The notes under the pieces were generated by a model, which had not been told where the DNA came from, ran no database searches, and saw nothing but the letters and a program-made list of their open reading frames with translations. A DNA stretch of 7,053 nt from JAWLFI01 sp964525165 (GTDB lineage Bacteria; Bacteroidota; Bacteroidia; Chitinophagales; Saprospiraceae). Positions 1-6,461 of this stretch are shown here, piece after piece. The first letter of the stretch is position 1; each line of letters begins with the position of its first letter. The stretch is from assembly GCA_964525165.1 (NCBI GenBank), contig CAZGGG010000108.1:1-7053 (forward strand), written 5' to 3'. The position numbers were made by a program, and so were the translations under genes.

Positions 1-511
1 CCGAATAGCAAAATTCATAGTAGGAGCAGTTTTTGCAGATGGGCTTTTTGACCAAGCCCGGGCAGCTTTCCAGCTGAGTTATCCGCATTACTTCCTTTTC
101 CCACAACGGGATAGCCTTGCGGTCTTCATCCGTCAGCCATACTTCTTCCGTTTGGCGAAGCTTGGGGTACTCCAGCAAGCCGTGTGATACAGGGATCTCG
201 TTTCGCTCCAGCACATACAGATAGTACAGTAACTGTGCCCGGTGGGCGTTCTCTTTCTTACGGCTCTTCTTGACCTCCCGGACAATCCCCCTTTGTGCAT
301 CAAAGTGGTCGATTTTGATGCCTTCAATGCTCAGTTCCTGCCACCGGTCGGCCCGGCCTAGGTAACTGTTTTCATCGATGAATTTCCCTTCTGCCACCAA
401 GTCGCTGTGCTGCTCCATCTTGATATTGTGGGCAAACAGCCAAAGCTTACGGTGGCAAAGGTGGTAGTAAGCAATTTGAGTTCCCGTAACATAGGTTGAA
501 CTATTGGTCAT
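1..511 (-). CDS. cas4: Cas4 family exonuclease, C-terminally cut by window edge
   Basis: Reading the minus strand from the ATG at 511 gives 170 codons open to the left edge. Cas4 is a RecB-like PD-(D/E)XK nuclease with an iron-sulfur cluster that trims prespacers and helps select PAM-proximal ends for Cas1-Cas2. Visible are the first cluster cysteine C19 (in CHRKLW), E41-G42 of the N-terminal helix, D68 (KIDHFD), the E79-V80-K81 nuclease motif, the QLLYY helix motif (Q93, Y97) and a C-terminal cluster C159, C162, C168 ending in YYEFCYS. All four cluster cysteines and the D-ExK core are thus present, so the protein looks intact and probably lacks only a few C-terminal residues. It starts 29 bp from, and divergently to, the Uma2 gene, so it cannot simply be the next cistron in an uninterrupted effector operon. 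Its G+C content (about 54% in sampled lines) resembles Uma2 and not the effector genes. Cas1 and cas2 are expected beyond the left edge. Family assignment is firm. Confidence 0.95.
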   Translation of the reverse strand, partial: MTNSSTYVTGTQIAYYHLCHRKLWLFAHNIKMEQHSDLVAEGKFIDENSYLGRADRWQELSIEGIKIDHFDAQRGIVREVKKSRKKENAHRAQLLYYLYVLERNEIPVSHGLLEYPKLRQTEEVWLTDEDRKAIPLWEKEVMRITQLESCPGLVKKPICKNCSYYEFCYS

Positions 512-526
512 TTCTCTGTATTTTAG
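496..526 (+). promoter_or_regulatory. possible Bacteroidota-type promoter for the Uma2 gene
   Basis: TTG at 496-498 is followed after 20 bases by TATTTTAG at 519-526. This resembles the Bacteroidota sigma consensus (TTTG, a spacer of about 19-21 bases, TAnnTTTG), with one mismatch in the -7 box and one in the -33 box. It would leave a very short leader before the ATG at 541 and overlaps the 5' end of cas4. Such matches arise often by chance, so this is a weak call. Confidence 0.2.
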
Positions 527-540
527 TCAAAAGCATTGGC

Positions 541-1137
541 ATGATCACCAGCATCGAACAGCTAGACCTTTCAAAAAAATATACTTACGCCGATTACCTC
601 AGCTGGCAGCTTGACGAAATGGTGGAACTCATACGCGGGAAAGTCGTCCGCATGGCACCCGCGCCGGGTACTTCCCATCAATCGGCTTCCAGTAATCTCC
701 ACGTGATTATTGGCAGCTATCTGATGAATAAAGATTGTAAGCTGTTCAGCGCCCCGTTTGATGTGCGCCTGCCAGTGCCCGAACCAGAACGAAAGCAGGA
801 TAAGACGGAAACCGTCGTGCAGCCCGATCTTTGTATCATATGCGACCTCAGCAAGCTCGATGAACGCGGCTGCAATGGCGCTCCCGACTGGATTATCGAA
901 ATCCTCTCCCAAAGCACCGCTCATAAAGACCTGCACGACAAGTTCGAGCTCTACCGCCACGCTGGTGTAAAAGAGTACTGGGTGGTTCACCCGGCAGAAG
1001 GCACCGTGCTCCCTTACCGGCTGGATGACCACGGGCAGTATACCTTGCCCCGCTCCACCCCATACACCACGGGCGAGAAAGTGCCGGTAGGGCTGTTTCA
1101 CGGGTTTGAGGTGGAGCTGGGGGCGGTGTTTGGGTGA
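541..1137 (+). CDS. Uma2 family putative endonuclease (DUF820)
   Basis: This 198-residue protein belongs to the Uma2/DUF820 family of PD-(D/E)XK fold proteins, which are numerous in Cyanobacteria and Bacteroidota and predicted to be nucleases; their cellular role is largely unknown. The N-terminus has the family pattern TYADYL and MVELIRGKVVRM with E29. The predicted catalytic set is complete: D96 in VQPDL, E120 in DWIIEILS, and K134 in DLHDKFELY, followed by the family hallmark GVKEYWVVHP at 142-151. I chose the ATG at 541 because it gives the usual family N-terminus (MITSIEQLDL); the reading frame stays open to a TTG at 496, but that extension would overlap cas4 and has no family resemblance. 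The gene lies on the opposite strand to all cas genes here, head-to-head with cas4 and tail-to-tail with cas7. It is G+C rich (about 54%). Whether it has any CRISPR-related role is unknown; a chance insertion is the simplest reading. Confidence 0.92.
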   Translation: MITSIEQLDLSKKYTYADYLSWQLDEMVELIRGKVVRMAPAPGTSHQSASSNLHVIIGSYLMNKDCKLFSAPFDVRLPVPEPERKQDKTETVVQPDLCIICDLSKLDERGCNGAPDWIIEILSQSTAHKDLHDKFELYRHAGVKEYWVVHPAEGTVLPYRLDDHGQYTLPRSTPYTTGEKVPVGLFHGFEVELGAVFG

Positions 1138-1178
1138 GGGTAGACGGACTGATCAATGTTTGGTATTGGTGGAGGCTC

Positions 1179-1196
1179 AAAAATTCAAACTTGAAT
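1179..1196 (-). terminator. weak terminator-like hairpin after cas7
   Basis: On the minus strand, a few bases after the cas7 stop, the sequence is ATTCAAGTTTGAAT followed directly by four more T's. It can fold as a 5-bp stem with a 4-base loop ahead of a five-T run, like a small Rho-independent terminator. The stem is short and A+T rich, so it would be weak. It lies in the 61-bp gap between the convergent cas7 and Uma2 genes, where a terminator is expected. Confidence 0.35.
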
Positions 1197-1198
1197 GT

Positions 1199-2278
1199 TT
1201 ACGCCATTTGGTTTTCATAGTCAAATTCCATCATTAAAGTAATAAGCTTCTGCTCTGCATTATCAATTGCATCCGCCGAGCCAACAGCTCCTGCGATATG
1301 ACTTGAACATGAAGGAGCAATGAAAATATCAGCTTTTGCAGTTTCATCGATCCTTGGTATTGCTGCTTGTCGATCTAAATCATCCCGCAACTCTCCCCTT
1401 ATAGCGTAGGCTACCTGATTTGCATTGTGACTTATCGCTACCGCTAGTGTTTCCATCAGGCTGAAGGTACGGGCTTGATTACTGGTAATTCTCCAATTTA
1501 CCAATGCATGGGCTAAAGCAGGTATGATGGCATCTCTTTGCTCTTTAGGTAAAACTAGGCATTTACCAAACACATTTTTTCCATCTACCCAACCAGCATC
1601 TCGCAACCTTGCCTCAATATCAGGGAACAATTCTGGCTCAAGCCGATTGGTTGACACACAAAATAACGTACGTAGATCTATGGCAATATCATATACAAAC
1701 AATCCTGTAGCTCTAGTCATGCCATTTACATTATAGTACTTTGGGCCTAAACTTCTATTGTTGTTAAGCAACCACTGCTCAAGCTCTTCTTGAGGAATCT
1801 CAACACGCTTATTTTTCTCATCAAGTTGATAGACCTTAACGATATGGTTTTCCGGTTTGGAGGAGCGATCAAAAACAACTGGTTCTTCTTCCCTCTCTAA
1901 TCCACCGAGTAAAGGATGTAAAGGCCGCAAAGCAGATATAGACATAGGACTTCTGCGTTTTACAGTCATGCTGTCTTTCTCAGCTTTCATATAACCTCCT
2001 AATAACTGGTCAGGGAAAGATGGATCACAAGGGGAATGAGGCTCTTTCATTTCCGCTTTTCCCTTCTTGTCGATTTCCCAGTTAAATGTAATGGCGGCAA
2101 AAGGTACGTTCAATTGATCAGACAGAGCCTCAACGATAGACCTTTTCACCTGCTGCCCACTTGAATAAGCCAATCTTCTTCCAAATTGCGGATCGTTGTA
2201 GAACTTCTGACCGTTCTGGACACCAAAAACAGTGTGGTCTGCGCGACGAAGTGCGCGGAGGTAAATGTATGGTTTCAT
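1199..2278 (-). CDS. cas7: Cas7-type backbone subunit (DevR/Cst2-like, divergent)
   Basis: This 359-residue protein is best explained as Cas7, the RAMP-fold subunit that polymerises along the crRNA spacer in the type I surveillance complex. Supporting features are RRLAYSSGQQVKRSIVEAL at about residues 34-52, which matches the early Cas7 pattern of a serine-glycine turn leading into a basic RNA-contacting helix; GLFVYDIAIDLRTLF at 192-206, a typical central RAMP strand; and TSNQARTFSLMETLAVAIS at 265-283, like the conserved C-terminal segment of DevR/Cst2 proteins. Residues about 65-185 form a long insertion with the basic stretch VKRRSPMSISALRPLHP (106-122), which may contact nucleic acid. 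It is longer than common Cas7 proteins (roughly 280-340 residues) and I see no exact signature of Csh2, Csd2 or Cst2. It follows the cas8 candidate by 20 nt on the same strand, a usual cas8-cas7 pairing. Cas7 identity is well supported by context and motifs; the subtype is not. Confidence 0.82.
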   Translation of the reverse strand: MKPYIYLRALRRADHTVFGVQNGQKFYNDPQFGRRLAYSSGQQVKRSIVEALSDQLNVPFAAITFNWEIDKKGKAEMKEPHSPCDPSFPDQLLGGYMKAEKDSMTVKRRSPMSISALRPLHPLLGGLEREEEPVVFDRSSKPENHIVKVYQLDEKNKRVEIPQEELEQWLLNNNRSLGPKYYNVNGMTRATGLFVYDIAIDLRTLFCVSTNRLEPELFPDIEARLRDAGWVDGKNVFGKCLVLPKEQRDAIIPALAHALVNWRITSNQARTFSLMETLAVAISHNANQVAYAIRGELRDDLDRQAAIPRIDETAKADIFIAPSCSSHIAGAVGSADAIDNAEQKLITLMMEFDYENQMA

Positions 2279-2298
2279 CTTTGTGATTTTAGAGGTAA

Positions 2299-3714
2299 TT
2301 AAATGGATTTTTTGAATTGATATTCAAAGCGAATAAGCGTTATAAACAGAGGGAAAAGGTCTCCTGGCAGTTCGATAGCTGCATCCTTTACCTTCTTCAG
2401 CACAGTTGCACTCTCTTTGTACTGCGCCATTAGAGTAGTCGAATTATCGATGAAAGTCTTCAGTGACTTCGAAGACTTCAACTCGTCACTGAGACGCTTT
2501 GATGTTGATTTTCCACGACCGGACTCTGAAGTACTGACTTGATCCTCAAAGTCAATTAATGCCTGTGCTACCTGTTCGGCTAAGGCATTGAGTTCTTTTT
2601 TGTTGTTTAACATGGCTAGTATCCAGGTTTTGTAGATTCTGAAATTGATGATATCCTCGCTATATTTATTTTTAGCTTTTTGCAAGCGTTCCTCAAAAGC
2701 TTCGTGGGTTTCGCTCTTCTTCTGTTTTAGCTTAGTATCAGCAAACTGATAATCGTTTCCTTTAGCATACTTCGCTGATCCCTTGGGCATAAAATCCCTC
2801 AATTTTGCCGGTTCTAAGGCTTTTAATCCTATTGTTCCGAACATGCAAGCGTTTTTAAAGGTGTAAAACGTGCTATACATTTCTTCAAAACCACGATCAT
2901 TACGCCCATCGTCTGAAAGGGTGTAAAGTTGTTCTTTCAGTCTGATTAATCTTCGGACTTTTGGGAGATACAGATTTATGAAACCAAGGGTTGTATTAGT
3001 ATCAGAAAGGCTATATGCATAAGCAGTCAGAGTTTGTAAAGGAAATTTAATGGATAGCGCTAGAATGACTTTCACCCATTCAATAGTGGGAAGACTTAGC
3101 TTGCCTTGCGATTTAGCAGGTTCAGGTAAGTTTAACCCTTGATCAGGTTCGTCTTTTTCAAAATTCTTATTAATAGAATGAAAAAGCCAATGACCATTCC
3201 ATGTTTCAATTTGCCTGTCTTTAATATTAGGTGTTTGATTCAGGTACCTTCGATAATACTTCCAGCCCTCAAATACATTCAATAAAATATCCTCCTCACT
3301 TAACAAAATACACCCTCCTCTTAGTCCTATACTTAAACCTTGCCCAATCCACGAGGCATACATTTCATCAGAAGATATTGGATAGTCTATCGAGGTTAAT
3401 TGTCCAGAAGTAGTTTGAGTGATTTCACCCGCAGCATATCCAACATAGGTAGACCCGCTTATTTTCTTTTCTTTAATGTTTTTATGAAGTCTTTCTAATT
3501 GAAACTGGTGCACGGTTTTACCACTCTGTAATGCATTTGCCGGAACTTTCTGAAAGAAGCTTGACCCATGAACATGCATTAAGTGCTTGTCATTTTCAAA
3601 AAACAACGGGAACAATACCTCGTCAAAAAACTGTTTCGCTGTGTAATCCTCAGGCAGTCCTTCCCTTTCCCGATAGATTTTCAAAAACTTATTTCCAATA
3701 TAGCTGGTATACAT
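2299..3714 (-). CDS. candidate Cas8 large subunit (unrecognised family)
   Basis: This 471-residue protein is called a Cas8 candidate from position and size: it lies between cas3 and cas7, one base after the cas3 stop, and is the only gene here that could supply the large subunit that recognises the PAM and recruits Cas3. I do not recognise its family from sequence. The start YIGNKFLKIYREREGLP and FFDEVLFPLFFENDKH (29-44) is faintly like Cst1/Cas8b1 proteins, but the paired CXXC motifs of that family are absent; there are only two cysteines (C135, C290). Residues 115-260 look mixed alpha/beta with aromatic-rich segments (WKYYRRYLN at 151-159). From about residue 325 to the end it is lysine-rich and predicted by eye to be almost wholly helical, with a polar linker (STSESGRGKSTSKR, 394-407). 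That resembles a fused small-subunit (Cas11-like) helical bundle. No membrane segment or nuclease motif is evident. Alternatives are a novel accessory subunit, with Cas8 missing. Confidence 0.68.
   Translation of the reverse strand: MYTSYIGNKFLKIYREREGLPEDYTAKQFFDEVLFPLFFENDKHLMHVHGSSFFQKVPANALQSGKTVHQFQLERLHKNIKEKKISGSTYVGYAAGEITQTTSGQLTSIDYPISSDEMYASWIGQGLSIGLRGGCILLSEEDILLNVFEGWKYYRRYLNQTPNIKDRQIETWNGHWLFHSINKNFEKDEPDQGLNLPEPAKSQGKLSLPTIEWVKVILALSIKFPLQTLTAYAYSLSDTNTTLGFINLYLPKVRRLIRLKEQLYTLSDDGRNDRGFEEMYSTFYTFKNACMFGTIGLKALEPAKLRDFMPKGSAKYAKGNDYQFADTKLKQKKSETHEAFEERLQKAKNKYSEDIINFRIYKTWILAMLNNKKELNALAEQVAQALIDFEDQVSTSESGRGKSTSKRLSDELKSSKSLKTFIDNSTTLMAQYKESATVLKKVKDAAIELPGDLFPLFITLIRFEYQFKKSI
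2302..2790 (-). CDS. possible internally initiated Cas11-like small subunit
   Basis: Inside the cas8 candidate, in the same frame, Met309 (ATG at 2790-2788) is preceded by TTGAGGGATTTT, putting GAGG six bases ahead of the ATG. Starting there would yield a 163-residue, lysine-rich, mostly helical protein (stop codon at 2301-2299). Type I-B, I-C and I-D systems are known to make their small subunit Cas11 by internal translation within cas8, and the size is in the usual range. Other in-frame Met codons (279, 291, 368) lack as good a ribosome site. Bacteroidota rely little on Shine-Dalgarno pairing, and GAGG occurs by chance, so this remains an inference. Confidence 0.35.
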
Positions 3715-3715
3715 A

Positions 3716-5899
3716 TCATAGAAAGTTTGAGGGTTCTGTTAATTCCAATCCATACTTTTGATGCTCTTCTTCTGGCTGCGGAATAACAAAAGGGTATGAG
3801 CCTTTTTCAATTTGCACATATTTGTCTTTATACCTTGAAATGGTCTTGAAATTAATAGGAATTTCCATTGGGATCCGTTCGTCCCAGCGTGCTTTTTCGT
3901 ATTTATCTCTATCACATTCTAAAATACAAGTTGCACTTTCGATCTCGAGAGCATCTACAATTGTTGCATTTGGTCTATTGCATAACTCTTTGATCCGATA
4001 CCTGCCGTTGTGGTAAATCAAATGCACATCAATTTCTTTGGTATCTAACTCAGGGTATACAGTATCAATCTTCGATTGCAAACTTCGTTCTTTCAATATA
4101 TCTCCATCAGGTAATTGGTCATAGCTTACTCTTAATGTTTCAGCTTGGTAGGGTAAGGCATTACCATTCAATTGAATGACATGGACAGGTTTATACTTAC
4201 CGATCGTATCTTTTGATCGCTTTCGATTAACACGCCCAAATCGCTGTATCAAAGCATCTAATGGAGCAACCTGTGTTATCATTCTATCGAAACTTATATC
4301 CAGACTTACTTCAACGACTTGCGTAGAAATGACTAGACATGGACTTAAACCATGACCAAATGTTGCCGATCCATCACCATTGAATTCTGATTTGAGCCGG
4401 TTTTCCAGTTTGACCCGATCACTGCGGCGGAACCGGCTGTGAATAAGCATAGAGGGAATATCTGGAAATAACTGAGTAAGGCGTTTGTATTCTGCTTGAG
4501 CCTTTTTCACCGTATTGAAAATCACTAAGACTTTTTCCTTCTGCTTAAAAGCGTTTTTCAGAACGCTCTCAATCTCCTCTTCGCGCTCCATTTTATGAAC
4601 TATATGGCGGTCAAATTTATCCAAAATGCGATCCGGTAGTTTGACCTCATAAACCTCGCCATGACGCTTTAACAGTTCCAAAACATTATTATACAGTAAG
4701 GATGGCATGGTCGCTGTGCCAATATGAATACGACAATCAAGGCGTAAAAGAGTGCGCACAATTTCTAATACCATGGAGCGCCCAACATCTGAATATGTGT
4801 GAATTTCGTCAAGGATGACATCGGTGCCCTGTAAATCGAGCATAATACTTTCGTAGCCTGCTGTACCAAATACAATGGCCGCTAACTGGTGGGGTGTAAG
4901 CACTTTTATCGATGCTCCACCAAAGTGTTGTAAGGTTTCGGCTTCTTTATTTCCTTTTACTAAGAGTGCAGAGGTCGAGTGAAGCACCCTGACTTTGGAT
5001 TCGACGTTTGGATTCTCATTTTGAATATCCCCTTTTATCCGCTCGTACATGGCATTGATAGAGGCTTGGAATGGTAGGGTGTAAAAAATTCGGCCTTGGC
5101 ATCTTTTCAAAAGGAAATCTGTTTTTCCTGCTCCTGTTGGCGCTACTACAATGGTGTGCGGTTTTTTGTTTTCTGTTTCAATTTGTGAAAGTGGATACAA
5201 TTCATTTCCCCGTTTTGGATTTCGGTAAAAGCTTAAATCAGGGATAGTAAATAGATTCTGAAGCTTTTCTTGTGTTTGCTCAATAAACGCTGAAGCAAAA
5301 TGGTCAGCAGACATTAGTAAGCCTCTTAATGGCGACCAGCCCCAACCCTTACTTTCACAATATTCTAAGGTATATTCCAGCGCTTCTTTTGCTTCTTCTT
5401 TTGAAACCATACGAGTTCTTATGCCAAACTCGTCTAAAATTTGCAACCCGTATGAAGACCAACCTTCCCAATCTACCAAGTGATTTGTTAGCCAAAATCT
5501 TTCATTCTCTTCTAAGTCAATAATTCCTTTCAAACGTTTATCATTTTCAATAGATTTATGATGCGCCACTACCATATCAATAATTGCATTCCATTCATTC
5601 TTAGGAAAAATAGGTAAAAAACCCAAAGAAGACAATTCATGACGATGCGTATAATTCCATTCGTCTTTTTCCATTATAGATTTATACTCGGTTTTTTCAC
5701 TAATTTTGTGTTGAAAATGAATGTGAGCCTTTCCTAAATCATGTAAAGCAGCGGCTTTTACAGCCAATTCTTTATCAAAATCAAATTGATATTTTTCAGC
5801 AAAAACTTCTATCGCCCATGCAACATGCTGCGTATGTTCTAAAAGCGTTGTGCCACCTCTATCAATACTTTTCGCTAAAATTTTATTTAAAGGCTTCAT
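3716..5899 (-). CDS. cas3: Cas3 HD nuclease-helicase
   Basis: Cas3 is the effector nuclease recruited by the target-bound complex; its ATP-driven helicase unwinds DNA 3' to 5' while the HD domain cuts it. This 727-residue protein is a complete single-chain Cas3 of normal length. The HD domain (about 1-205) has H22, the metal-binding H53-D54 in ALHDLGK, H87 in THRHEL, H113-H114 in VAHHK and D199-H200 in SADHFAS. The helicase core (about 235-560) shows Walker A PTGAGKT (254-260), DEIH (364-367), motif III TATMP (395-399), IFNTVKKAQ (460-468), motif V STQVVEVSLDI (525-535) and motif VI QRFGRVNR (552-559). The C-terminal portion (about 600-727) is less conserved, as in other Cas3 proteins. All catalytic residues I can check are present, so it should be active. 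It starts 4 nt after cas5 and ends one base before the cas8 candidate (TGA-T-ATG), implying co-transcription and probable translational coupling. Lying between cas5 and cas8 is unusual for type I-B. Confidence 0.97.
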   Translation of the reverse strand: MKPLNKILAKSIDRGGTTLLEHTQHVAWAIEVFAEKYQFDFDKELAVKAAALHDLGKAHIHFQHKISEKTEYKSIMEKDEWNYTHRHELSSLGFLPIFPKNEWNAIIDMVVAHHKSIENDKRLKGIIDLEENERFWLTNHLVDWEGWSSYGLQILDEFGIRTRMVSKEEAKEALEYTLEYCESKGWGWSPLRGLLMSADHFASAFIEQTQEKLQNLFTIPDLSFYRNPKRGNELYPLSQIETENKKPHTIVVAPTGAGKTDFLLKRCQGRIFYTLPFQASINAMYERIKGDIQNENPNVESKVRVLHSTSALLVKGNKEAETLQHFGGASIKVLTPHQLAAIVFGTAGYESIMLDLQGTDVILDEIHTYSDVGRSMVLEIVRTLLRLDCRIHIGTATMPSLLYNNVLELLKRHGEVYEVKLPDRILDKFDRHIVHKMEREEEIESVLKNAFKQKEKVLVIFNTVKKAQAEYKRLTQLFPDIPSMLIHSRFRRSDRVKLENRLKSEFNGDGSATFGHGLSPCLVISTQVVEVSLDISFDRMITQVAPLDALIQRFGRVNRKRSKDTIGKYKPVHVIQLNGNALPYQAETLRVSYDQLPDGDILKERSLQSKIDTVYPELDTKEIDVHLIYHNGRYRIKELCNRPNATIVDALEIESATCILECDRDKYEKARWDERIPMEIPINFKTISRYKDKYVQIEKGSYPFVIPQPEEEHQKYGLELTEPSNFL

Positions 5900-5903
5900 G
5901 ATT

Positions 5904-6461
5904 TTAGATTAAACGTTGTCGAATAGGATTTCCATATACTACTAATTGTCCATACATTTCTTTGGCATCATCGAAGCGATTATGCCCCACTTTAAACATC
6001 GAATCATTATCACCATCAAAAAGCAATTCAAAACCATCAATCGCATCAAAATCACTTTCAGAAAGTTCCAATAATTCATTTGGTAACATTACATCTTCAT
6101 TTCTGCAAAGACAGATGTGTTCCGTCATAGCTTTTTCAGCATCCTTCTGATTTTCAAAAGCTAAATAAAGATGTGGTTCTAGCATAATCCCACGATTTAT
6201 TATTGCAAGATTAGTTTTCCATTTGCCTTTCTCTCTCTTTGCTTTAAAGCCACCCTTTGACCATGTCCTTTCTTGCTGAACATCAATTCCAAGATAACTC
6301 AANNNNNNNNNNNNNNNNNNNNNNNNNNNTATCTTTTTTTCGATGCCTTCTACAATTGATGGGGTTAAAAACTGCTGTGAAAACGTTTCGCTATCTCTAA
6401 CCGCCGTCCAAGGTTTTATAAAGCCAAACTGTCCTTCATATTTTACCACAAATAGACTCAT
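5904..6461 (-). CDS. cas5: Cas5 subunit, interrupted by a 27-base sequence gap
   Basis: Cas5 is a RAMP-fold protein that caps the 5' handle of the crRNA and joins Cas7 to Cas8. The N-terminus carries the family pattern: a first beta-strand (LFVVKYEGQFGFIKPW, 3-18), a T/F-x-PS turn and helix FLTPSIVEGIEKKI (31-44), which matches the Cas5 PSxxxG motif. Residues 75-102 (a basic KAKREKGKWKTN stretch then IMLEPHLYLAF) fit the central part of Cas5 that contacts RNA. A run of 27 N covers residues 45-53 and is codon-aligned, so the frame holds across it; the true gap length may differ. As drawn, the protein is 185 residues, on the short side for Cas5 (usually about 200-250), which could mean missing bases in the gap. 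The ATG overlaps the cas6 stop in an ATGA arrangement. Cas5 identity rests on the N-terminal motif and on position; I see no catalytic residue pointing to Cas5d-type processing, and Cas6 is present for that job. Confidence 0.85.
   Translation of the reverse strand: MSLFVVKYEGQFGFIKPWTAVRDSETFSQQFLTPSIVEGIEKKIXXXXXXXXXLSYLGIDVQQERTWSKGGFKAKREKGKWKTNLAIINRGIMLEPHLYLAFENQKDAEKAMTEHICLCRNEDVMLPNELLELSESDFDAIDGFELLFDGDNDSMFKVGHNRFDDAKEMYGQLVVYGNPIRQRLI
6303..6329. other. assembly gap of 27 N inside cas5
   Basis: Twenty-seven consecutive N residues replace codons 45-53 of cas5, exactly nine codons. The sequence on both sides reads in the same frame and both sides look like Cas5, so this is a hole in an otherwise intact gene and not a join of unrelated contigs. 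The real length of the gap cannot be known from the window. Confidence 0.98.

Noticed and set aside
496..540. TTG at 496 as an upstream start of the Uma2 gene
   Set aside because: It would add 15 residues with no family resemblance and overlap the start of cas4; the ATG at 541 gives the usual Uma2 N-terminus.
571..1101. A 176-residue open frame on the minus strand antisense to Uma2
   Set aside because: It overlaps a gene with full family motifs, has no recognisable domain, and long antisense frames are common opposite G+C-rich coding sequence.
541..1198. Transposon or insertion-sequence boundaries around Uma2
   Set aside because: I saw no terminal inverted repeats, target-site duplications or transposase fragment; the only inverted repeat (1183-1196) is short and better read as a weak terminator.
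1524..1736. Short plus-strand frames opposite cas7, cas8, cas3, cas5 and cas6
   Set aside because: They are 60-76 residues, have no recognisable domains and lie wholly opposite, or nearly so, well-supported cas genes.
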